From CBDFGS01 sp965247255 (GTDB taxonomy: Bacteria > Chloroflexota > Dehalococcoidia > Lucifugimonadales > CAUZJF01): a DNA stretch of 64,000 nt. Where the stretch lies: the NCBI GenBank assembly GCA_965247255.1, contig CBDFGS010000013.1:186001-250000 (forward strand), read 5' to 3'. The position numbers and the translations under genes were made by a program. Below are positions 53,953-62,488 of the stretch, piece by piece (positions within the stretch are counted from its first letter, which is position 1; each line of letters begins with the position of its first letter). The notes beneath the pieces were generated by a model, which was not told the DNA's origin, made no database searches, and was given only the letters and a program-made list of their open reading frames with translations.

Positions 53953-55704
53953 ATGCCCCATAACCACCAGACGCACGGAGACTCATACGGCTACGGCCGA
54001 GGCGACGCCCGGACCGACATCCTTATCGTTGGAGGAGGCGTCGGTGGATGCGCCGCCGCTATGGCGGCCACCAGCATGGGCCGGCGTGTCATCCTCACCG
54101 AAGAGACCGATTGGATCGGGGGACAGCTCACGTCACAGGCCGTTCCGCCTGACGAGCACTCCTGGATAGAACAGTTCGGACGGACGCAGAGGTATGCGGA
54201 CTACCGGCGCCTTGTCCGCCAGTACTATCGGGACCACTACCCTCTCACACCGGCGGCCAGGCGCGACCGCTTCCTGAACCCCGGGAACGGCTTTGTCTCC
54301 CGGCTCTGCCACGAGTTCCGGGTGGGAGTCGCGGTGTTGGAGCAGATGCTAGCGCCCGCTCGCGCCGCGGGGCTCCTGGAAATTCGACTGAGGCGCAAGG
54401 CGGTGTCCGCCCAAACTGATGGCGATCGTGTCCGGGCGGTAACCTTCACCAACCTGGAATTGGGATCAAAAGAGACCGTGGAGGCACTCTACGTTCTCGA
54501 CGCCACCGAGCTGGGCGATCTCCTACCCCTCGCCGGCGCCGAGTACGTAACCGGCTTTGAGTCTCAAAGCGAGACAGGCGAGCCTCACGCGCCGTCTGGC
54601 GACCCTCAGCCGGATAACGTACAGGCCCTGTCGTGGGTGTTTGCCGTTGGCTACGACCCGGACGGCAATCGCGTGATCGATAGGCCGGAACAGTACGATC
54701 GCTGGGCGACCTACGCTCCACCCACCAACCCGCCGTGGCCCTTCCCGCTGTTCTCCTGGGACCGTCCTGTCCGCGGCGGCACCTCTTCCTTCGGCCCATA
54801 TGAGTCCATGGCTACCGGGTTGGAGGTGGAAAAACGCGTCCTGTTCGCTCACGAGGCCGATACTCCACAGCAAGCCTGGTTCAATTGGCGCAAGATCATC
54901 TACCCCGGCCATTTCGAGGCTGGAGCGGTGCCGCACGAAGTGGCTGCGGTCATATGGACCCAGAACGACTATATGGCGGGCAATCTAATCGACAAGCCGG
55001 AGCAGGAGGCCGAGCGCTATCTGGAGGAAGCCAGACAGCAGTCTCTCAGCTTCCTATACTGGATGCAGACGGAGGGGCCACGTCCCGACGGCGGGGTCGG
55101 CTACCCAGGTCTGTACCTCGTACCTGAGGTCACAGGCACCGAGGACGGGCTTGCCAAAGCCCCTTACTTCCGCGAGTCGCGCCGGATCAGGTCAGTCTTC
55201 ACCGTAACCGAGAACCACATCGGCGCCCAGGCCAGGGGCGACCATCGGGCCGAGCGCTTCCGCGACACCGTTGGAGTGGGGCTTTACCACATCGATCTTC
55301 ACTTCAGCACTGGAGGTGACCACGGAATTCACCTGGAGTGCCTACCCTTCCAGGTCCCCCTCGGTTCGCTGGTCCCAGTGAGAATCGAGAATCTGCTGCC
55401 CGCCGCCAAGAATCTCGGCGTCACCCACTTGACCAACGGCGCCTTCAGACTACACCCAGTAGAGTGGAATGTCGGGGAGGCTTCGGGACTTCTGGCATCC
55501 TTCTGCCTCGACAAGGACCTGCCCGCGAAGGCTGTGCTGAAGAAGGAAGATGTGCTGCAGGAATTCCAGCACTTGTGCCTGGCACAAGGATTCGAGCTGG
55601 AGTGGCCCGACATGGTGGCGGAGAGCGGATGGGCCGCCTTTGACAAGAGAGCGCTCGGTTACCTCCCTCCAGGGGCGATACCACGGACCGAGAGGCGATC
55701 GTAG
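53953..55704 (+). CDS. FAD-dependent oxidoreductase (FAD_oxidored family)
   Basis: This 583-aa protein has a dinucleotide-binding ADP motif near residue 24 (DILIVGGGVGGCAAAMAATSMG) followed by VILTEETDWIGGQLTSQAVP, typical of FAD_oxidored (PF12831-like) proteins. A conserved late segment is NLLPAAKNLGVTHLTNGAFRLHPVEWNVGEASG, the usual FAD-contacting end. The substrate is unknown; relatives are annotated as dehydrogenases of varied compounds. The histidine-rich start (MPHNHQTHGDSYG) is unusual and might be dispensable. There is no signal peptide. The following aldo/keto reductase on the same strand is 84 bases away and may be co-transcribed. Confidence 0.85.
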   Translation: MPHNHQTHGDSYGYGRGDARTDILIVGGGVGGCAAAMAATSMGRRVILTEETDWIGGQLTSQAVPPDEHSWIEQFGRTQRYADYRRLVRQYYRDHYPLTPAARRDRFLNPGNGFVSRLCHEFRVGVAVLEQMLAPARAAGLLEIRLRRKAVSAQTDGDRVRAVTFTNLELGSKETVEALYVLDATELGDLLPLAGAEYVTGFESQSETGEPHAPSGDPQPDNVQALSWVFAVGYDPDGNRVIDRPEQYDRWATYAPPTNPPWPFPLFSWDRPVRGGTSSFGPYESMATGLEVEKRVLFAHEADTPQQAWFNWRKIIYPGHFEAGAVPHEVAAVIWTQNDYMAGNLIDKPEQEAERYLEEARQQSLSFLYWMQTEGPRPDGGVGYPGLYLVPEVTGTEDGLAKAPYFRESRRIRSVFTVTENHIGAQARGDHRAERFRDTVGVGLYHIDLHFSTGGDHGIHLECLPFQVPLGSLVPVRIENLLPAAKNLGVTHLTNGAFRLHPVEWNVGEASGLLASFCLDKDLPAKAVLKKEDVLQEFQHLCLAQGFELEWPDMVAESGWAAFDKRALGYLPPGAIPRTERRS

Positions 55705-55788
55705 TCCCGTATCGCCCTGAGCTCGCAACCCGGATGAAACACAAGACGAGTCTCCCTAGGGCCGCCTAGCGCGAGGCAGCTATAGCTC

Positions 55789-56789
55789 ATGGAATATCGA
55801 CGTATCGGCAACACGGATATCGAAGTCTCGGTGATCGGCCTGGGAAGCTGGCCGATGGGCGGCCTGGTGGGCGGGGTGATCGGCGAGAGCAAGAAGGTAG
55901 TCAAACAAGGGTGGTCGGGCGCCATTGACGAGGAGTCCATCAAGACTATCCGCAAGGCCGAGGAGCTGGGCGTCAACTTTATCCACAGCTCCGAGATATA
56001 CGGCGGCGGTCACGCCGAAGCCATCATCGGGCAGGCCCTGAGAGGGCGGCGTGACCGGTTCATCCTCGCCACCAAGGTCCGCCCGCTGGTCGAGGACTCG
56101 GACCCCGATAACGCCCGGAGACGCATCCGAGAGGCGCTGGAGGGTAGCCTGCAGCGTTTGCAGACCGACTACGTGGACATTCACCAACTCCACACCGTCC
56201 CCAACGGGAACACCATCCCCGCGGTGATGTCCGAATACAGGAAGCTCCAGCAGGAAGGCAAGGTACGCTACGTCGCCATCTCATCCAGTGACGCCGACGG
56301 CATCCGCAGACTCAGGGGCCTGGGCGACCTGGTCGCGATCATGGTGGGACACGACATGATGAGCCCGATCAAGCAGGAGACGCTCCAGCTCGCTGAGGAG
56401 GAGAATCTCGGAGTAGTGGTTCTCGGCGCCCTGGCGTCCGGTTTCCTGTCGGGCCGATGGTTCGGAAGGGTCCCGGACATCGACCCCTTGGACAAGCGTT
56501 ACGATAGCTTCACCTCGCCGGGCGCAGTCGCAGCTTTGAGCAAGCTCAAGGACATGGAATTCCTGACAGCGGAGGCAATCGGGCCATGGCCCAGGCGGCG
56601 GTACGCTTCGTGCTGGATACACCGGGGATTACTTCGGTCCTGAACGGCGCACTGAGACCCAGGGAGATTGAGCAGACGATCGGCGCCCTCGACGTACCTC
56701 GGTTGACGGACGAGGAGCGCTCTCGCGCACTGGCCGTCGCCGCCGAAGCGAGCAGGCTATGGCAAGGAGGGAAGCCGCCTCCGATGTGA
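55789..56789 (+). pseudogene. Aldo/keto reductase, frameshifted near its 3' end
   Basis: Frame 1 (55789-56643) gives an AKR barrel: NTDIEVSVIGLGSWPMGG, LATKVRPLVED, YVDIHQLHT and EENLGVVVLGALASGFLSGR. After TAEAIG the true continuation is in another frame (MAQAAVRFVLDTPGITSVLN, then EIEQTIGALDVPRLTDEE, to 56789). A missing base near 56583 explains this. The catalytic Asp expected in FIDTAxxYG is His here (FIHSSEIYG), so the protein may be atypical even if intact. The frameshift could be real or a sequencing error. Confidence 0.8.
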
Positions 56790-56964
56790 ATCGTCTCCCA
56801 GTGGCTAGTAAAAAGGCCCGCTTGAACGTCCTGTGCGTCGTCGTTTCAGCTCGACCTGCGCAAGCGTTCCAGCGCGGGCTGGGAGCAGTCCTGGAGTGAT
56901 TTGACGACTGAGTAGGGTCGGCTCCATGATGGAGCTGAAAGAAACCTGTTCTGGAGGCACGCTG

Positions 56965-57198
56965 GTGCCAGTCAATCTGTCGGTAAAGAACGTTCCCGAC
57001 GACCTTGCTGACAGGCTTCGCAAGCGGGCGCAACGCCACCATCGCTCTTTACAAGGCGAGTTGATGGTCATCCTGGAGGAGGCCACGGGCCCCACGATTC
57101 TCTCCGCGGTTGAAGCTGAAAAGCGCTTGAGCGCGTTGGGATTCAGCACCGACGACGACTCGACGGTATGGGTCCGGGAATTGCGGGATGCCCGCTAG
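56965..57198 (+). CDS. FitA/VapB-like antitoxin (ribbon-helix-helix)
   Basis: 77 aa from the GTG at 56965, which has GGAGG 7 bases upstream; an ATG 13 codons earlier lacks such a site. The start NLSVKNVPDDLADRLRKRAQRHHRSLQGELMVILEEA matches FitA-type RHH antitoxins, where the beta strand binds DNA and the C-terminal tail blocks the toxin. The stop overlaps the PIN toxin start by 11 bases. Such antitoxins normally repress their own operon. Confidence 0.82.
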   Translation: MPVNLSVKNVPDDLADRLRKRAQRHHRSLQGELMVILEEATGPTILSAVEAEKRLSALGFSTDDDSTVWVRELRDAR

Positions 57199-57567
57199 GG
57201 TGGTGGACGCCTCAGTCCTGGCGGCCTGGTGCTTCCGGGAGGCCCGGGCATCGGAGGCTCTGAGGCTCCTCAATGGTTCAGAGCTCTTGGCGCCGTTCCT
57301 CCTGGCCTATGGCTCACGAGCATAGCCAGAAGGAAAGTCCTGGCCTACCCCGAGAAGTCTGGCGTCCTAAGCGACGCGCTTGAAACCGCCCTTGCTCTTC
57401 CCTTGCGCTGGAGTGACGTCGACCACGCGGCGGTGTTGCGCCTGGCCCTTAGCGCCAAGCTGACCACCTACGACGCGAGCTACCTCTACCTGGCGCGAGC
57501 CCTGGGGGCAACCCTCGCCACTTTCGACAAGCGGCTACTACGAGCCGCCCAGGGCTCAGGACCTTAG
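57188..57567 (+). pseudogene. FitB/VapC PIN-domain toxin, frameshifted
   Basis: The ATG at 57188 overlaps the antitoxin. Frame 1 gives ARVVDASVLAAWCFREARAS up to APFLLAYG, then stops at about 57326. The remainder is in the next frame: LTSIARRKVLAYPEK, then TTYDASYLYLARALGATLATFDKRLL. PIN active-site Asp residues are seen in VVDAS, TTYDAS and ATFDKRL. The Glu expected in LAYELTS is lost exactly at the break, where one base is missing near 57311. The product as read would be a short inactive peptide, leaving an orphan antitoxin. Confidence 0.8.
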
Positions 57568-57606
57568 GGATCGAGCAAGCGCCCTTACCGGAAAAAGCCC
57601 ACCTCA

Positions 57607-58032
57607 GTGTCCTATGATTCCGTTATACTGGGGGCTGATCCTACGCCAAGTCTAGGAAGTGACCCAGCTCATCAGGTGATCACCCCACCCTCACGAGAGG
57701 CGACCGCTCCCGGCCCCGTACGTACGCCCATCGACTGGCTACACGTGGTCGTCGTCCTGGTTGCATTCAGCATAACCGGCTCCGTCTCAGTGGTGTTTAG
57801 CCAGTTCTTGCTGAAAGATGTGATGAATCTCGAAGGCGGCGTCTGGTCCGGCCCGTGGTCATACCGCATCTTCTATCTCTTGCTTATACCGCCGTCTTAC
57901 TCCGTGACCCTCGTGGTAGTTGGCACGCTCTTGGGTAAGCGCTCCTACTTCGCAAACCGTGTCCTGAGCACATGGGGAAGGCTCTTGCCGAGGCGCCTGT
58001 TTAGAAGGCCAGATTCGCAAGAGAAGCTGTAA
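57607..58032 (+). CDS. Small membrane protein (DUF6787-like)
   Basis: 141 aa from a GTG. Two hydrophobic helices are visible: WLHVVVVLVAFSITGSVSVVF (about residues 44-64) and FYLLLIPPSYSVTLVVVGTLLG (about 89-110). The WSGPWSYRIFYLLLIPPSYSV block resembles the uncharacterised DUF6787 group; this is a tentative match. The first 40 residues are Pro/Ala-rich and may be over-extended. It ends 4 bases before hemE and is probably co-transcribed with it. Confidence 0.6.
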   Translation: MSYDSVILGADPTPSLGSDPAHQVITPPSREATAPGPVRTPIDWLHVVVVLVAFSITGSVSVVFSQFLLKDVMNLEGGVWSGPWSYRIFYLLLIPPSYSVTLVVVGTLLGKRSYFANRVLSTWGRLLPRRLFRRPDSQEKL

Positions 58033-58036
58033 TCGG

Positions 58037-59092
58037 ATGGCTATCGCCACAAGAATGAGCGGCAAGGAGCGGATGCTGGCCGCCTGCCGGCGCCGACCGG
58101 TGGACGCCACGCCGGTCTGGTTCATGCGTCAGGCCGGAAGGTGCCTCCCCGAATACCGGGAGCTCAAAGATAAGCACGGCCTGATGACCCTATTCAAGAC
58201 GCCGGAGCTCTCCGCCCGGATCTCCCTGATGCCTGTGGAACAGCTTCAGGTGGATGCAGCGGTAATGTACGCAGACATCATGTTGCCGCTGGACGGTATG
58301 GGCGTGCCCTTCCATATCGAGCCGGAAGTCGGCCCGGTCATACACAGTCCGGTCCGGACTCAAGCCGACGTAGACGCCATCAGAGTCATCGAGGCTGAGG
58401 AAGCCACGCCTTACGTCTTCGAGATGCTGCGCATGCTTCGGAATGAGCTTAGCGAGAGCGCGGCCGTCGTCGGCTTCTCCGGCGCGCCTTTTGTGCTGGC
58501 GTGCTACATGATCGAAGGCAGGCCTTCGAGGGACTATGCCCAGGCGAAGGCGCTCATGCTCGGATCACCCGCACTGTGGCACCAGCTCATGGACAAGGTA
58601 ACTCAGGTTGTTGTCCGGTATCTCCGGCGACAGGTAGAGGCGGGGATTCAGGTTGCACAGCTCTTCGATAGCTGGGTGGGCATGCTTAGCCCGCAGCAGT
58701 ACGAACAATTCGCCCTCCCCTACTCCCGCCGCGTATTCGCGGAGATAAAGGACCTCGGCGTTCCGACGATCCATTTTGGAACGTCGAATGCCTCGCTGCT
58801 CGAGCTCATGGCAAGCGCGGGCAGCGATATCGTCGGTGTGGACTGGCGCGTCCCTTTGGACGACGCGTGGGCCCGAATCGGCCACGACCACGGCATCCAG
58901 GGTAACCTGGACCCGGCGACGATGCTTGCCCCATTCGACGTGGTCCGGGAGGGCGCCCGTGACGTGCTCCGCAGGGCCGGAGGCAGGCCGGGTCACATCT
59001 TCAACCTCGGCCACGGAGTCCTGCCCGAGACAGATCCCGAAGACCTCGCCCGACTGGTAGAGCTGGTCCATGAGGACAGCAGGCGGCTCTGA
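58037..59092 (+). CDS. hemE: Uroporphyrinogen decarboxylase HemE
   Basis: The protein has 351 aa, the usual length. It removes four acetate carboxyls from uroporphyrinogen III to give coproporphyrinogen III in heme synthesis. The signature VWFMRQAGRCLPEYRELK near residue 25 contains the two substrate-holding Arg. GFSGAPFVLACYMIEG is the second signature, and YADIMLPLDGMGVPF includes the catalytic Asp. The C-terminus GNLDPATMLAPFD is also typical. hemH follows after 19 bases. Confidence 0.96.
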   Translation: MAIATRMSGKERMLAACRRRPVDATPVWFMRQAGRCLPEYRELKDKHGLMTLFKTPELSARISLMPVEQLQVDAAVMYADIMLPLDGMGVPFHIEPEVGPVIHSPVRTQADVDAIRVIEAEEATPYVFEMLRMLRNELSESAAVVGFSGAPFVLACYMIEGRPSRDYAQAKALMLGSPALWHQLMDKVTQVVVRYLRRQVEAGIQVAQLFDSWVGMLSPQQYEQFALPYSRRVFAEIKDLGVPTIHFGTSNASLLELMASAGSDIVGVDWRVPLDDAWARIGHDHGIQGNLDPATMLAPFDVVREGARDVLRRAGGRPGHIFNLGHGVLPETDPEDLARLVELVHEDSRRL

Positions 59093-59111
59093 CGCGGGCC
59101 GGATTCCCACG

Positions 59112-60062
59112 ATGGCTACGAAAAACGACGAGGTCGGCATCCTCCTGATGAGCTTCGGCTCACCCGGCACGCCTGACGAAGTACCCGGCTACCTCGCAAG
59201 CGCGCGGGGGGGGACGAGCGCCCCTGATGACGTGGTCGCGGAGTTCCAGCGGCGCTATCGGGTAATAGGGGGCTCACCACACCTCCGCCGCACCATGGAG
59301 CAGGCATCCGCCCTGGAGGCGCTGCTCAACTCCGAGGCGGGAGGCGGGCAAGTGTTTCAGGTAGCCGTAGGAATGCGGCACGCCGCCCCCTCCATCCGAG
59401 ATGCGCTTCAGCGCCTGGCTACGCGAGGGATCAAGCACGTCGTCGCCATCATTCTCTCGCCTCAATACTCGCCGATCATCATGAGCGGGTACCATCGGGC
59501 TGTCGACGAAGCAAAGGCTGCGCTGGGTGGGCAGGTGACGGTGAGAGTCGCTGGGGCCTGGCACACGCTTCCATCATTCCTTGATGCCCTGGTCCAGCGA
59601 GTCCGGGAGGCGTTGGAACGCCTGCCCCGGCCCGAGCAAGAGACGGCGCCGGTCATTCTGAGCGCCCACAGCCTGCCCAGAACCGTGGTCGACCGCGAGC
59701 CTGGATACATCGATCAACTGAAGGAGACCGCGACAACCGTTGCCGGAAGGGTCGGGCTGGCAGACGGGCGGTGGCAATTCGCATACCAAAGCGCCGGACA
59801 CACGCCCCAGGAGTGGCTCAGGCCGGACCTCAAGGAGCTGTTTCCCGGGCTAGCCGAGGCAGGGCACAAGAGCGTCCTCGTGGTCCCGATTCAGTTCCTC
59901 TCGGACCACCTTGAGGTCCTGTACGACATCGATGTTGCGGCCCGCGCTGAAGCGGAGCAGGCCGGTCTTGAAATGAGGCGAATTGAGACCTTCAATGCGA
60001 TGCCGGAGTTCATTCGCTGTCTCGTCGATGTAGTCCACCGGGAGTTGAAGGGCTACAATTAA
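59112..60062 (+). CDS. hemH: Ferrochelatase HemH
   Basis: This 316-aa protein inserts Fe2+ into a porphyrin. The start MATKNDEVGILLMSFGSPGT fits the family; an ATG 14 codons upstream would overlap hemE. The catalytic His is in ILSAHSLPRTVVD and the Glu in QFLSDHLEVLYDIDV. It has the typical N-terminal GGSPHLRRTMEQ segment. Whether the substrate is protoporphyrin or coproporphyrin cannot be decided here; no HemG/HemY/HemQ gene is nearby. It has no C-terminal Fe-S cysteines. Confidence 0.94.
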   Translation: MATKNDEVGILLMSFGSPGTPDEVPGYLASARGGTSAPDDVVAEFQRRYRVIGGSPHLRRTMEQASALEALLNSEAGGGQVFQVAVGMRHAAPSIRDALQRLATRGIKHVVAIILSPQYSPIIMSGYHRAVDEAKAALGGQVTVRVAGAWHTLPSFLDALVQRVREALERLPRPEQETAPVILSAHSLPRTVVDREPGYIDQLKETATTVAGRVGLADGRWQFAYQSAGHTPQEWLRPDLKELFPGLAEAGHKSVLVVPIQFLSDHLEVLYDIDVAARAEAEQAGLEMRRIETFNAMPEFIRCLVDVVHRELKGYN

Positions 60063-60090
60063 TCGGTCCGTGACGGTGCGAGGCATGCGT

Positions 60091-60624
60091 ATGAGATGTT
60101 TCCGGGTCAAGTGGTCCGTCGTTCTTGCTGCTATTGCGGCCGGTTTTTTGGCGGGTTGCGGCTCAGGAGCTTCACAAGAAGAGCTGGAGGCGGCCCGCAG
60201 CGATCTAGAAGCGGCGCGCTCACAGCTGCAGTCACTGCGGGCCGAAAAACTCTCGCTAGAAACAAAGATGGCGGAACGCACGCTGGAGGACTTGGGCAAC
60301 GTCCTGAATATCAGCGCGGTGATGACCCTCCCGCCCACCGTCGTGGAGCTTATCCCCGACTCGGCGAGCCTTCAGATGGTCACGAAAGTCCCAACCACCT
60401 GCTCAATCGTTTGGGGGCTAACGGCCCGCTACGGGCAGATATCCACCGACGACAACATGTCGCCGGGAGGACATACTGACCATTACCACACACTGAAAGG
60501 GTTGAAGCCGAATACCGTTTACCACTACGGATGGGGTCTTCTCGGCCCGGGCGGCAACTTGTACGGCAGCCCGGACCTGACGTTCAAGACTCCCCCTGCC
60601 GCCGGGGGCACTTCGCAACAATAG
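60091..60624 (+). CDS. Lipoprotein with coiled coil and fibronectin-like domain
   Basis: This 177-aa protein has a signal peptide ending in FLAGC (Cys23). A heptad-patterned coiled coil follows (EELEAARSDLEAARSQLQSL, about residues 28-65). A beta domain comes next, with TTCSIVWGLTARYGQIS and HYHTLKGLKPNTVYHYGWGL, which resembles the fibronectin-III-like fold often found near phosphatases. The function is unknown, perhaps a surface spacer or sensor. The start is the ATG at 60091 with GAGG 7 bases upstream; earlier GTG/ATG codons are alternatives. Confidence 0.65.
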   Translation: MRCFRVKWSVVLAAIAAGFLAGCGSGASQEELEAARSDLEAARSQLQSLRAEKLSLETKMAERTLEDLGNVLNISAVMTLPPTVVELIPDSASLQMVTKVPTTCSIVWGLTARYGQISTDDNMSPGGHTDHYHTLKGLKPNTVYHYGWGLLGPGGNLYGSPDLTFKTPPAAGGTSQQ

Positions 60625-60961
60625 GGGCGAGGATGTGATGAGCGAAGAGCGATACCGAGCACCGATACCGAGACAGGTCGGGAAAGCGCGTACATCTCTT
60701 GCCCCCGCTTTGAAAAAGGGGGTTTGGGGGATGTCACCCCACTCCTCGATGCCCTAGGATCGGACCATTCCCCTGGGCTGACCACTCTCCACCCGGAACC
60801 TCTACAACAATGTGGTCCTGTGGTCGCCGCAAGCCACCTAACTTGAGGCGGCCGGGCGGATGTGGGCCCCAATGCTCCTGTGATGCTGCCATGCGGTTGC
60901 CGCGTTCCGGTCTTGGTATTAGAATTGCGCGATAGACAGAGAGTGCGGGAGCTATCCCAAT
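60625..60961. other. Intergenic stretch with a C/G-rich hairpin
   Basis: CCCCCGCTTTGAAAAAGGGGG near 60701 can form a short hairpin with T-poor flanks and may end transcription after the lipoprotein gene. No gene is seen. Confidence 0.4.
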
Positions 60962-62317
60962 TTGAACCACAAGATTGCGTTGCTGCCTACGGTGATCTTA
61001 GTCGCGGCCACCGTAGGCTTGATCGGGCCGGTGAGCAAGGTCGACGCGGCTACCATCACGGTCTCAACCCTTGCCGACGGGGGGCCCGGGTCCCTGCGTC
61101 AGGCCCTATCGGACGCAGCGGACGGCGACAGCATCTTCATCGGCGTCACCGGCACCACCACCCTCGCCAGCGGGCCGCTGGTAATCGCTACGGATGTCTC
61201 GATCGTCGGTCCCGGAGCGTTGAACTTCGTCATCAGCGGCGGCGGCGCCAGCCGAGTCTTTACGGTGAACGCCGGCAGTATCGCCTCCATCTCTCAGCTG
61301 ACCATTAGCAACGGCTTTGACCAGGTAGGTGGGGCCGGCATCCGCAACGAAGGCAACCTCACCCTTAGCGGTGTCACTGTAGCCAACAATACCAAGGGCG
61401 GCATAATGAACAGTCTCGACTCCGCTGGTGCGGTCCTGAACGTGAGCTTCAGCACCATCAGCGGGAACTCGGGTCCGACCGTCGGAGGAGGTATCGTCAA
61501 CTGGTCCTCCGGCATAGTCACCGTGAGCAACAGCACCATCAGCGGGAACTCCAACTCAGCCGACTGCGGAGGCGGAGTCTACAACAACGGCCCCGGTTCT
61601 TCCCTTGCAGCCGGGAATCTGGTCGTCACCAACAGCACCATCAGCGGGAACTCCGCCACTACCGGCGGCGGCATATGTAACAAGGGTATAGCGAGCCTCA
61701 CCAACACGACCGTGAGCGGCAACACCACCCCCTCGGGAGCCGGAGGAATTCTGAACCTCTTCCCCGGCGATCTAACTCTGACGCACGCCACACTGACCGC
61801 CAATTCCGGATCTGTTGGTGGAATATCAGCTCCCAGCGATATCAACGGCAACCCGACAAACAATATGAGGAGCACCATAATCGCCGGCAACACAGGGTCT
61901 GTCCCCGACTGCGCGTTCACCACCGATTTTGTGTCGCAGGGCCACAACCTCCTTGGCAACAACGCCGGCTGCGCTTTCACCTCCGCCACGGGCGACCTCG
62001 TCGGCACCTCAGCCAGTCCGATCGACCCACTTTTGGGACCCCTGCAAGATAATGGCGGCCCGACCAAGACCCACGCGCTGCTGCCTGGTAGCCCGGCCAT
62101 CGACGCCGCTGACAATGCAAGCTGCCCCTCGCTAGACCAGCGCGGATACCTACGGCCCGGCGGGCCGGGCTGCGACATTGGTGTTTTCGAGTTCAGCTCG
62201 GTACCGGTTCCGGGCCTGACCGGACTCGGCACCACGGTCCTCGCAGCGCTTCTCGCTTGGCTGGTATTCGTAGCCACGCGAAAGAAGGGGCGGCAACCAT
62301 TGGGCAGCAAGTCCTGA
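60962..62317 (+). CDS. Beta-helix (choice-of-anchor Q type) secreted surface protein with sorting-like tail
   Basis: 451 aa from a TTG with GGGAG about 10 bases upstream. A signal peptide (residues 1-29) precedes TITVSTLADGGPGSLRQALSDA, a classic start of these secreted repeat proteins. A parallel beta-helix of TISGNSGPTVGGGIVN-type repeats fills the middle, and ALLPGSPAIDAADN plus QRGYLRPGGPGCDIGVFEF is the conserved closing motif. The end is VPVPGLTGLGTTVLAALLAW plus a membrane helix and KKGRQ, like IPTL/PEP-CTERM sorting tails. It is probably exposed on the cell surface. The ligand is unknown. Confidence 0.82.
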   Translation: MNHKIALLPTVILVAATVGLIGPVSKVDAATITVSTLADGGPGSLRQALSDAADGDSIFIGVTGTTTLASGPLVIATDVSIVGPGALNFVISGGGASRVFTVNAGSIASISQLTISNGFDQVGGAGIRNEGNLTLSGVTVANNTKGGIMNSLDSAGAVLNVSFSTISGNSGPTVGGGIVNWSSGIVTVSNSTISGNSNSADCGGGVYNNGPGSSLAAGNLVVTNSTISGNSATTGGGICNKGIASLTNTTVSGNTTPSGAGGILNLFPGDLTLTHATLTANSGSVGGISAPSDINGNPTNNMRSTIIAGNTGSVPDCAFTTDFVSQGHNLLGNNAGCAFTSATGDLVGTSASPIDPLLGPLQDNGGPTKTHALLPGSPAIDAADNASCPSLDQRGYLRPGGPGCDIGVFEFSSVPVPGLTGLGTTVLAALLAWLVFVATRKKGRQPLGSKS

Positions 62318-62488
62318 GAAACATGTCGGAGATACTCCGCCAACTACCCCTACCTAGAGCGATGAGCCGGACAGCAAGTCCTGCTCTGCTTCCCGACGGA
62401 GCTTGTGTCGGGCTCGCGGCTCATATCCCACGGCCACGGCGGTAGCATGAGAGCGGCCACTCCCGCCGTTAATCGAAAGGTGGACCCT

